From positions 1 to 13,442 of the forward strand of contig QXYA01000140.1 of NCBI GenBank assembly GCA_009887135.1: DNA of 13,442 bases. The letters are read 5' to 3'. Shown here one piece after another: positions 1-6,645 of the stretch. Position 1 is the first letter of the stretch, and every line of letters begins with the position of its first letter. Origin of the DNA: Candidatus Poseidoniales archaeon. Lineage in GTDB: Archaea; Thermoplasmatota; Poseidoniia; Poseidoniales; Poseidoniaceae. A program made the translations under genes and the position numbers. The notes beneath the pieces were generated by a model. The model searched no databases and was not told where the DNA came from. It saw only the letters and a list, made by a program, of their open reading frames with translations.

Positions 1-502
1 TTGAAGGAGGCTCATAACCTTCCAACCCTTTAGCGCGTTGTGCACTTCGGTGGAGGAGGGAGTGATAGAGCCCTTCGGTATTCTCCCGAAGAATGACCAT
101 GTCAACGAGTTCAGGATCCCAAATGTTTGTGAAACGGCCGTGAACCTTGTGTGGAACTCCTTCATACAAGCGAATTGGTCGAACATTCGCATACAGATCA
201 AGCCCGCTTCTCATTCCAAGAATTACAGAACCTCCAGCAAGGTCACCATTTGGTAAACGTGCACCAGGTTGGCCAATAGCTCCCATGAAAATAGCATCTG
301 CTTCATCTCGGCAAAAGGCAAAAGAACCCTCGGCCCATTCTTCTCCAGTGTCGAGATAATGCTGGCCTCCACATTGAATTACGGTTTGTTCAAAACCGTG
401 ATTTGTATGTTCTTGAATGGTGTCGAGAATGCGTTGCGCTTCTATGGCAACTTCCTTTCCAGTGCCATCTCCCGGGAGGACTGCAATCAGGTGGTCGCTC
501 AT
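1..502 (-). CDS. Isocitrate/isopropylmalate dehydrogenase family protein, 3' end cut by window
   Basis: NAD(P)-dependent beta-decarboxylating dehydrogenase of the IDH/IPMDH fold, expected to oxidise and decarboxylate a 2-hydroxy acid in the cytoplasm. Only the first 167 residues are present; the frame is open to the left edge. Seen: the N-terminal PGDGTGKEV motif (10-18), the GAIGQPG segment (74-80), the substrate-binding arginine block RSGLDLYANVRP (98-109) and RENTEGLY (139-146). RENTEGLY is typical of isocitrate, homoisocitrate and tartrate-type members and of some archaeal 3-isopropylmalate dehydrogenases, whereas classic bacterial LeuB has RELTGG there. LeuB is therefore possible but unproven. 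The start is the ATG at 502, which gives the usual short N-terminus; an in-frame ATG at 526 would add eight residues. It follows purH by 64 bases, with an inverted repeat in the gap. The family call is firm, the substrate is not. Confidence 0.87.
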   Translation of the reverse strand, partial: MSDHLIAVLPGDGTGKEVAIEAQRILDTIQEHTNHGFEQTVIQCGGQHYLDTGEEWAEGSFAFCRDEADAIFMGAIGQPGARLPNGDLAGGSVILGMRSGLDLYANVRPIRLYEGVPHKVHGRFTNIWDPELVDMVILRENTEGLYHSLLHRSAQRAKGLEGYEPPS

Positions 503-529
503 GAACCTTCGAAGTACCAATAGCATATG

Positions 530-548
530 AATCAGACGCATTCTGATT
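530..548 (-). repeat. Perfect 7-bp inverted repeat in the purH/dehydrogenase gap
   Basis: AATCAGA at 530-536 pairs exactly with TCTGATT at 542-548 across a five-base spacer. It lies between the purH stop (567-569) and the dehydrogenase start (502). In the minus-strand RNA it could fold as a short hairpin, but no T-run follows, so it is a poor intrinsic terminator. It could instead be an operator, a processing site or a leader structure. It would lie immediately upstream of the alternative dehydrogenase start at 526. Function is not known. Confidence 0.4.
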
Positions 549-566
549 AATGAACTGCAGTTTTCA

Positions 567-2204
567 TCAATGTCTGAATAAGCGGTGGCCCGTAAAGAGC
601 ATTGAAATTCCCATTGCATCTGCTGCATCGATAACTTCCTGATCACGAATCGAACCGCCTGGTTGAACAATGGCAGATGCTCCAGCCATTGCAGCTTGTT
701 CTAAACCATCTGCAAACGGGAAGAAAGCATCGCTCGCAAGAACACAATCTTTTGCTTTCTCTCCAGCCCGTCGAGCGGCAATTCGAACTGCTTCAACCCG
801 ACTTGTTTGTCCTGGACCGATACCTACAGTTGCAAGGCCCTGAACCATGACAATTGCATTTGATTTGACTTGTTCACAAACACGAACAGCAAATTTCATT
901 GAGTCAATTTCCGACTGTGTCACTTGCTTCTTCGTCACAGTCTTGGCAGAAGCCCAATCGATAATTGGTGGCTCCTCAGTTTGAACAATCCATCCACCCT
1001 CGATTGGTTTTAGCACACGTTCTCGCATTAATGGGGCAAGACGATTTTGAGGCGATTCGATTGTAAGAAGGCGGCGATTTGCCTTCTTCATGATGTATTC
1101 TTTGGCATCATCAGCGTATCCAGGAGCGATGAGAACTTCGATGAATAATTCAGACATTGCTTGTGCTGTTTCGAGCGTGACGACCTCGTTAAAGCAAATG
1201 ATAGAACCGAATGCAGATTCAGGATCGCTTGCTAAAGCATCTTTGAATGATTGAACTTGTGATTCCGAAAGAGCAACTCCACAAGGGTTGTTGTGCTTCA
1301 CAATAACACATGCATGAGGCGTATCTGGCCATTCATTTGTTGATAAAGAACGACACAATCGAAGTGTAGCATCGGCATCAGAGTAGTTGTTGTAAGACAT
1401 CGCCTTGCCTCCTTCAACGTGTGCAGTCACGAGCGTAGAATGGCTACCGAGGGCTGCGTCTGAGACATAGAGTGATGCGCTTTGGTGAGCATTTTCACCA
1501 TACCGCAGAGGTGACATTTTATTGGCAGACGCAAGAAGAGTCGTATGATGTCGCTTTGCTTGTTCAACCACATCCTCAAAGGATTCAGGTAAACCATTCC
1601 AACGAGAATGAAGGGTATTGGCAATAGCAACATCATAGGAAGCAGTATGTTCGTAGGCTTGTAAAGCAAGCGCCTTTCTTCGTTCCGCTGGAACTCCATT
1701 TGGCAAACCATTTGCTTCTCTAAGGTCGCCTAGGATAGAATCATACTCATTCGGATTACAACAGACGATGACATTTGCGTGATTCTTTGCAGAAGCACGA
1801 ACCATGGTTGGGCCTCCAATGTCAATCATCTCTAACAAGGAACCTTCAGGGAGAGGAGGGTCTTGTGCTGCAGCCATTGTGAATGGGTAAAGATTGCATG
1901 CGACTAAAGCAATGGGTGTATATCCCAACTCTTTCATTCCTTCACGATCGGATTTTTGCTGCATACGTGCTAGAAGTGGGCCATGAATAGCAGGGTGTAA
2001 TGTTTTGACTCGACCATCGAATATCTCTGGATGCTCCGTTACATCAGTTACACTCTTGACTTCAAGACCCGCTTCCTTTAGAGCTCGAGCAGTCCCGCCC
2101 GTTGAGATGATTTCAAATCCTAATTCGGATAAACCGGTTGCGAATTCAACAATTCCAGTCTTGTCCCATACACTCAACAATGCGCGAGGTTTTTCCGAGT
2201 CCAT
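567..2204 (-). CDS. purH: Bifunctional AICAR formyltransferase / IMP cyclohydrolase PurH
   Basis: Catalyses the last two steps of purine synthesis: 10-formyl-THF-dependent formylation of AICAR, then ring closure to IMP. The 545 residues are close to full length for the family. The N-terminal MGS-like cyclohydrolase domain (about 1-200) shows STGGTAR (34-40) and HPEIFDGRVKTLHP (58-71). The transformylase domain (about 205-545) has the catalytic Lys-His pair K303-H304 in VKHNNPCG, a GIGPGQTSRVEA stretch, SDAFFPFADG and the usual C-terminal FTGHRLFRH. The common LRYGENPHQ motif reads LRYGENAHQ (233-241), a mild change. The ATG start at 2204 follows GGGTG with a five-base spacer. Many archaea use the unrelated PurP and PurO, so a fused PurH here suggests a gene shared with or acquired from bacteria. 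It sits between the thermosome gene (63-base gap) and the dehydrogenase gene. Confidence 0.97.
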   Translation of the reverse strand: MDSEKPRALLSVWDKTGIVEFATGLSELGFEIISTGGTARALKEAGLEVKSVTDVTEHPEIFDGRVKTLHPAIHGPLLARMQQKSDREGMKELGYTPIALVACNLYPFTMAAAQDPPLPEGSLLEMIDIGGPTMVRASAKNHANVIVCCNPNEYDSILGDLREANGLPNGVPAERRKALALQAYEHTASYDVAIANTLHSRWNGLPESFEDVVEQAKRHHTTLLASANKMSPLRYGENAHQSASLYVSDAALGSHSTLVTAHVEGGKAMSYNNYSDADATLRLCRSLSTNEWPDTPHACVIVKHNNPCGVALSESQVQSFKDALASDPESAFGSIICFNEVVTLETAQAMSELFIEVLIAPGYADDAKEYIMKKANRRLLTIESPQNRLAPLMRERVLKPIEGGWIVQTEEPPIIDWASAKTVTKKQVTQSEIDSMKFAVRVCEQVKSNAIVMVQGLATVGIGPGQTSRVEAVRIAARRAGEKAKDCVLASDAFFPFADGLEQAAMAGASAIVQPGGSIRDQEVIDAADAMGISMLFTGHRLFRH

Positions 2205-2209
2205 GTAAG

Positions 2210-2214
2210 CACCC
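2210..2214 (-). promoter_or_regulatory. Shine-Dalgarno site of purH
   Basis: GGGTG on the minus strand, five bases before the purH ATG at 2204. It matches the GGTG part of the standard anti-SD complement and supports the chosen start. Confidence 0.55.
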
Positions 2215-2267
2215 GTTATCAGACTCTATTGCGTCCACATTATCAAGCATGTGATGAGAGCATTTGC

Positions 2268-3851
2268 TCAATCACCGCGAGAAGAGATGACTTGATCGAC
2301 TCTAAGAAGTCCACAAGTCGTCTCCACTGCTGCTTGTAAGGCATGCGATAGGGTTGTTGCAGGAATTAATACACCGTTGATCTCACCGATTGAACCGTCT
2401 TTAGATACGCCAAAATCAACAGACTCATTACGATGGGCGGCTCTTAATTGGAGAAGAGTGTCAATCTGATCTTTTCCAGCATTACTCGCCAGTGCAACTG
2501 GAATAGATTCAAGAGCACGAGAAAAGGCTTCGATTGCTAAGCGATGACGCCCAGCAGTGGCTTCTGCCAACTCTCGTAGATGAAGCGCTGCAGCGACATG
2601 GAAGGCCCCTCCTCCGAGAAGAACACCACCGTCCCCAAGAACCATTTCAAGAGAACGAAGCCCATCGTACATTGCTCGAATGTACTCTTCCGTGGCAACA
2701 CCTTGTCCACCTCCAACGTCAAGAGTCACCAGTCCAGCAGTATCTCCAACATCAACGATGAGCCGAGTTCGTCGACCATCTTCACGTTCTGAGACTTCGA
2801 TTTTTGCGCCTAAAAGGGAGCCGAGTGATGAAGCCTCAACATCATCTAAATGATTAGTGAGTGTTGCATTTGTAGCAGATGCCAGATCTTCTATTCCAGC
2901 ATCTTCCATCATTCCAACCAGTAGGATGCCCTCATCAAAGCAGGCGTGCTTGATACGGTCGTCGATTGCTTTGGAGGTGAAAACAGCCTTCGCCCCTGAT
3001 GATATAAGAACCTGAATTTTCTTCGATAGAATCGCTTCCTCAGCGTCTAAGAATGCAAGCATTTGTTCAGGCCGCTCAATTTCAATCTCAGCATCTCGCT
3101 TGGACTGTTCAACAGTTAGAGAACATGTAAGGGCGAGGACACTGGACGCTTGTTTAATCTGTGGGACACGTTCGGAATCAAACTTTTGCTCAATAACCAT
3201 GCCTTTGATCAGTACAGTATCCTGTAAACTATCTCGTCCTCGTTTTACCATTCGAATATGTTCGGCGCGAACTGGTTTTCCAGATTCCTGTACAATTTCC
3301 ATTGCTTCAACGAGTAATTTTGCAAGTCCGATACCTCCAGATTCGGCAGATTTCCCGACCATTGCGGTCTGAGCGACTAGAGAGAGTCTCTCAGCATCAG
3401 AAATGTGCATTGTCCTGGATTCTAGAATGCTAAGAATCTGGTCTAAAGAGTGCTGAAAGGCCTCTACAAGAACCAACGGATGAATTCCTCGTTCAAGCAG
3501 CCTTCCCGCTTCTCGCATGAGTTCACTCGCAAATAGGAGACAACCCGTAACACCATCTCCACAAGCATTTTCTTGAGATTTAGCAAGTTGGACGAATGCC
3601 TTTGCTGCAGGATGTTTAACAAGCAGTTCCGCAACAATTTTTGCACCATCATTTGTGATTGCATTTTCTCCATTCGTCTTGTACATCATTTTGTCAAGAC
3701 CGTTTGGGCCATATGTTCGACGCAAGATGTCCCCGAAAGCAACCGCTGCTCCAACGAGTTTCTGAGTAACGGCAATACCACTTGTAACCGAAGTAGTCGG
3801 GCGAACGATAACGACAGGGGCGCGACCAGAACCATCATCTTGCCGCGCCAT
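2268..3851 (-). CDS. Divergent thermosome (group II chaperonin) subunit
   Basis: Subunit of the archaeal TCP-1/CCT-type ATP-driven folding chamber in the cytoplasm. Counting from the ATG at 3851 (527 residues), the equatorial domain shows GPNGLDKMM (48-56), TNDGAK (66-71) and GDGVTG (98-103). The middle holds the apical region with PEQMLAFLDAEE. The C-terminal equatorial half has the YDGL element carrying the conserved Asp, GGGA, an IPVALASNAGKDQIDTL stretch and LLRVDQVI. The aspartates used for ATP hydrolysis appear kept. Usual family sequences are TNDGAT and GDGTTT, so two phosphate-loop positions differ, and the Gly-Met-rich tail is missing. Start choice: a TTG at 3893 overlaps the upstream ATPase stop (TTGA) and adds 14 residues, but the ATG at 3851 gives a family-like N-terminus; a GGGTG lies 13 bases before it. 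It is probably co-transcribed with the ATPase gene. A paralog specialised within a hetero-oligomer is likely. Confidence 0.92.
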   Translation of the reverse strand: MARQDDGSGRAPVVIVRPTTSVTSGIAVTQKLVGAAVAFGDILRRTYGPNGLDKMMYKTNGENAITNDGAKIVAELLVKHPAAKAFVQLAKSQENACGDGVTGCLLFASELMREAGRLLERGIHPLVLVEAFQHSLDQILSILESRTMHISDAERLSLVAQTAMVGKSAESGGIGLAKLLVEAMEIVQESGKPVRAEHIRMVKRGRDSLQDTVLIKGMVIEQKFDSERVPQIKQASSVLALTCSLTVEQSKRDAEIEIERPEQMLAFLDAEEAILSKKIQVLISSGAKAVFTSKAIDDRIKHACFDEGILLVGMMEDAGIEDLASATNATLTNHLDDVEASSLGSLLGAKIEVSEREDGRRTRLIVDVGDTAGLVTLDVGGGQGVATEEYIRAMYDGLRSLEMVLGDGGVLLGGGAFHVAAALHLRELAEATAGRHRLAIEAFSRALESIPVALASNAGKDQIDTLLQLRAAHRNESVDFGVSKDGSIGEINGVLIPATTLSHALQAAVETTCGLLRVDQVISSRGD

Positions 3852-3889
3852 GTATTGTGCGTTGCACCCTTCTTCAAGAAGTCTCCTTC

Positions 3890-5230
3890 TCAACGTCGAC
3901 GGTCTTTACGGGACTTTTTAGATCTGCCATGCTGCTCATACGCCTTGCTCTGATATGCTCGTCTGTCTTGATCATCATCCCAACTTTCACCTTCAGAAAC
4001 ATCCCCTGAATTTGGCATTTCATCCAATGATTCAATCGAGAGGCGAAGCCCCCCAAGTTGGTCTTGAAGGGCTCGAACATTATCTCCACCTCGGCCAACC
4101 AAGGTCGAAATCATATTCTTAGGAGCGTAAACCGTTGCTGAAGCATCGCTCGTGAAGCGGACACGAACATTGACGCCAGCCCACTGCCGAATTGTATGGA
4201 CCAATTGCTTTTGAGCAAGCTGCTGAACAGGTCGTTGTTGATTTCTCTCAGTAACTGGAACAACTGCTAATTCTGAACCAAAGGCAAACATTTCATGCGT
4301 AACATTACCACTTGGGAACTCAACAACCTCGATAACAGGTCGCGCTAATTCTTCCTGCATCCCAGAAGGCGGCTTTACAGTCATTCGTAATTCAAGCACT
4401 TGTTGTATTTTTCCAGCTTCTACGTGCAAGACAGTATCGAGAACCTGGGAAACAAGCCCGAGTTCAACCTTTCCGATGAGACGCTGAATTGCTTCAAGCG
4501 CAGAGTTTGCGTGCGTAACTCCGAGTAAACCAACTCCTGCAAGACGAACATCAGCAAAAATCTCGAAATCACGAGCTCTTCGTACCTCATCAAAAATAAC
4601 GAAATCAGGGCGCACGAGGAAAATAATCTCTGCGGTTTTCTCCAAATCACCTTCAAGCGGTGCATATTGCGTGATTCGATCTGCGAGTTGTAAATCACGG
4701 GGAGCCTCCATTGTTTTGACCATTGCACCAATATCTTCGTCAAGATACTCCGCTATTGCTTGAGCAAGAGTTGTTTTTCCCGAACCAGGACGTCCACAGA
4801 TGAATACTCCACGATGATGGTCTGAAAGTCGTTCAATAATTTTGGAATCAAGATCATAATCAGAAAGAGATAATTTCGCAACTGGGCGCACGAGCGTAAT
4901 TTCTCTTGCATCAGAGAATGGCGGACTTGCACACGTAATTCGCAAATCACCAAGTTGGAGAACGCGGCAACCCTTGCGGTCAATTTCTAAGAAACAGTCG
5001 CTGCGGTGTTGATTCATCTCAACAATTGACCCAAGTTCTTCTTGTAATGATTCGATACGAAGGTTATCCCAACCTTCCTCTGTTCCAATCTCAACGAGTT
5101 CTAATTGACCAATTGTTCCTCTCTTGACACGGGGCGGGCAATCCGCCTTGAGAAAAATAGTGTGAACATCCGTATCGAGTAAATTCTCGAGGTAGTCGGG
5201 GAGTTCTGGATGCTCGCCATGCTTCGCCAT
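3890..5230 (-). CDS. PilT-family ATPase with KH-like domain (PINA/COG1855 type), no PIN domain
   Basis: Hexameric PilT/VirB11-like P-loop ATPase of the archaeal family that normally joins an N-terminal PIN nuclease-like domain to an ATPase core and a KH-like nucleic-acid-binding domain. Seen in 446 residues: a lead-in with EIDRKG (82-87) and PPFSDAREITLVRP (103-116); Walker A GRPGSGKT (146-153); the family stretch TQYAPLEGDLEKTAE (187-201); Walker B FVIFDE (210-215); a GLLGVTHAN segment (234-242); and a KH-type GRGG loop (379-382). The last 40 or so residues are Ser/Asp-rich, then very basic (SKKSRKDRRR), perhaps contacting nucleic acid. Family members are usually near 600 residues; here the roughly 150-residue PIN domain is absent and the gene starts just before the linker to the core. 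The ATG at 5230 follows AGGA by 10 bases. Its TGA meets the TTG upstream of the thermosome frame. Known relatives act on branched DNA or are linked to RNA handling. Confidence 0.9.
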   Translation of the reverse strand: MAKHGEHPELPDYLENLLDTDVHTIFLKADCPPRVKRGTIGQLELVEIGTEEGWDNLRIESLQEELGSIVEMNQHRSDCFLEIDRKGCRVLQLGDLRITCASPPFSDAREITLVRPVAKLSLSDYDLDSKIIERLSDHHRGVFICGRPGSGKTTLAQAIAEYLDEDIGAMVKTMEAPRDLQLADRITQYAPLEGDLEKTAEIIFLVRPDFVIFDEVRRARDFEIFADVRLAGVGLLGVTHANSALEAIQRLIGKVELGLVSQVLDTVLHVEAGKIQQVLELRMTVKPPSGMQEELARPVIEVVEFPSGNVTHEMFAFGSELAVVPVTERNQQRPVQQLAQKQLVHTIRQWAGVNVRVRFTSDASATVYAPKNMISTLVGRGGDNVRALQDQLGGLRLSIESLDEMPNSGDVSEGESWDDDQDRRAYQSKAYEQHGRSKKSRKDRRR

Positions 5231-5271
5231 GATTCGAAATTCCTGATGGAGGCATTTGACCCTTCGCCTGA

Positions 5272-5628
5272 TTACGCCGTAGGATTACCAGGTTCGAGCA
5301 TTCCAAAAGTCCACCAAACGTATGCGATGGTACAAATACTTCCAATAATTGAACCGACTAATGGGAAATCATACATTGCGATACACCAGTAGGTAAGTCC
5401 AGCTGTAACCACTGCAAAAGTGAGGAAGTTGAGAACGCCCCCATTACCCATTCCACTGAACTTTACAGCAGAATCATATCTCGAAATACCCCAGATTACT
5501 GCAACGATACTTGATAGAACTGCAAAAGCAGTTGCTCCATCAAAGACTGAGTCTTGGACAACCCATATTGCAATTGAGGAAACGGTAACTCCTGCAAGAA
5601 GCCAAAGCATGACTCTTTCTGGGCTCAT
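5272..5628 (-). CDS. Small four-helix membrane protein, unknown function
   Basis: Hypothetical integral membrane protein of 118 residues. Four hydrophobic stretches are visible at about 7-24, 32-49, 65-84 and 89-110. Between helices 2 and 3 is a short charged loop, SRYDSAVKFSGMGNGG. Many Trp, Ile and Val residues lie within the helices, and no catalytic or metal-binding motif stands out. Spacing is regular, as in small helical-hairpin proteins, but I do not recognise a family. The ATG at 5628 is chosen because GGAGTG lies 4 bases before it; a TTG at 5640 in the same frame overlaps that ribosome site and is less likely. It lies 18 bases after the oxidoreductase stop and 41 bases before the ATPase start, so it is probably in the same transcript. 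Nothing in the context defines its job. Confidence 0.75.
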   Translation of the reverse strand: MSPERVMLWLLAGVTVSSIAIWVVQDSVFDGATAFAVLSSIVAVIWGISRYDSAVKFSGMGNGGVLNFLTFAVVTAGLTYWCIAMYDFPLVGSIIGSICTIAYVWWTFGMLEPGNPTA

Positions 5629-5632
5629 ATTC

Positions 5633-5638
5633 CACTCC
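5633..5638 (-). promoter_or_regulatory. Shine-Dalgarno site deciding the start of the small membrane protein
   Basis: GGAGTG on the minus strand, followed by four bases and the ATG at 5628. It overlaps the alternative TTG start at 5640, which argues for the ATG. Confidence 0.65.
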
Positions 5639-5646
5639 AAACCGCA

Positions 5647-6594
5647 TCATCTCTTCAATTCTCGTGCAGTCTTAACTCCCTGAGAAGCCAATTTTAGACG
5701 CGCTTGTTCAATGCAGTCGATCGTTCGGAGAATCGATCCTGTTGAAGCAGAAGATGTTGTCTTAGAATCAAAGCTCAAGAAGTCTAGGAGTTGACCATCG
5801 AGGGGGGCTTGCCCACCATCTACTAAGACAGGGACCTCATTTCCATCTCGAAGGATTGTATACGAATCATGTTGATTTAGCCGGACAAGAGCAACTCCAT
5901 TCGAACCGCGAAGACTGAATTCAGCGACGTTATGTTCACGCCCCCATCCAACTTCGATTTCCACTTCAACCTGGTAAGGAAACTCAAGGCTAAGTTGTGA
6001 GTGTCGTTCATTACCACGAACACTTGAAATAGCCATTGGAGATTGTTCACTGAGTAATAATGTAGCAATATCGAGTCCATGGATTGCTAAAGAATCCAGA
6101 CAATTAGAATTAGGATCGCCCTCTCTTGTTGACAATCGTCTATATCTAATTCGTTCAATAGCGCCAAGTTCGCCTGAGCGAATTCGAGAATGAAGGTCTT
6201 GGACACATGGATGGAACCTCAACAAAAACCCGGTTTTCAAAATTTTACCTTTCTCCACAGATATAGATACAAGAGAAGAAGCCAAATTATGGTCAACAGA
6301 AAGTGGTTTTTCCACTAATGCGTGAACTCCCTGTTCAAGAAACATCTTCCCCAGGGTATAATGGGTGTTGTTTGGTGTTGCTACAATAACAGCATCGATT
6401 TGATGTTCATCGACAAGAGACTCAACATTTTCATGAACACAGAACCCTGACAATCGTAGGGATTGAGCAACGTTCTGGTCATTATCACAAGCTACAATAT
6501 GCTCAATATTGAGTTGATCCTGCAGGCGTACTAATGCAGCAAGGTGATGAGAACCCCATCTCCCACAACCGACGACAGCAACTCGTAGTGACAC
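5647..6594 (-). CDS. Gfo/Idh/MocA family NAD(P)-dependent oxidoreductase
   Basis: Sugar or nucleotide-sugar dehydrogenase/reductase with an N-terminal Rossmann domain and a C-terminal alpha/beta domain. From the GTG at 6594 (315 residues) the dinucleotide loop is VVGCGRWG (7-14), ATPNNTH follows at 72-78, and the family EKP motif is at 95-97, with Lys96 the likely catalytic residue. GFLLRFHP (123-130) and LDSLAIHGLD (167-176), with Asp168 and His173, fit the second-domain active site. The GTG start gives the tidy MSLRVAVVGCG N-terminus; a TTG at 6618 would add eight residues and cannot be excluded. Relatives that oxidise UDP-GlcNAc at C3 work with DegT-type aminotransferases, and such an aminotransferase is encoded at 10397-11497, though not adjacent. 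The exact substrate cannot be read from sequence. It follows the lipoprotein gene by 51 bases. Confidence 0.92.
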   Translation of the reverse strand: MSLRVAVVGCGRWGSHHLAALVRLQDQLNIEHIVACDNDQNVAQSLRLSGFCVHENVESLVDEHQIDAVIVATPNNTHYTLGKMFLEQGVHALVEKPLSVDHNLASSLVSISVEKGKILKTGFLLRFHPCVQDLHSRIRSGELGAIERIRYRRLSTREGDPNSNCLDSLAIHGLDIATLLLSEQSPMAISSVRGNERHSQLSLEFPYQVEVEIEVGWGREHNVAEFSLRGSNGVALVRLNQHDSYTILRDGNEVPVLVDGGQAPLDGQLLDFLSFDSKTTSSASTGSILRTIDCIEQARLKLASQGVKTARELKR

Positions 6595-6645
6595 AATGTA
6601 GGCTAAACCATTCAGCAATTGAGGTTTGGCTTATCCCCGCATTCG

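Noticed and set aside
2256..2267. GAGCATTTGCTC palindrome just after the thermosome stop, considered as a terminator
   Set aside because: The stem is four to five bases with a tiny loop, it adjoins the stop codon, and no T-run follows.
3573..3953. Open frame of 126 codons on the plus strand
   Set aside because: It lies antisense to the thermosome gene and the end of the ATPase gene, both strongly supported, and its translation is Cys-rich with no recognisable domain.
4770..5230. A shortened PIN domain at the N-terminus of the PilT-type ATPase
   Set aside because: These residues match the conserved lead-in to the ATPase core, including EIDRKG and ITLVRP, and show no set of PIN acidic residues.
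5420..5683. Open frame of 87 codons on the plus strand
   Set aside because: It is antisense to the small membrane protein, whose ribosome site and hydrophobic pattern are convincing.
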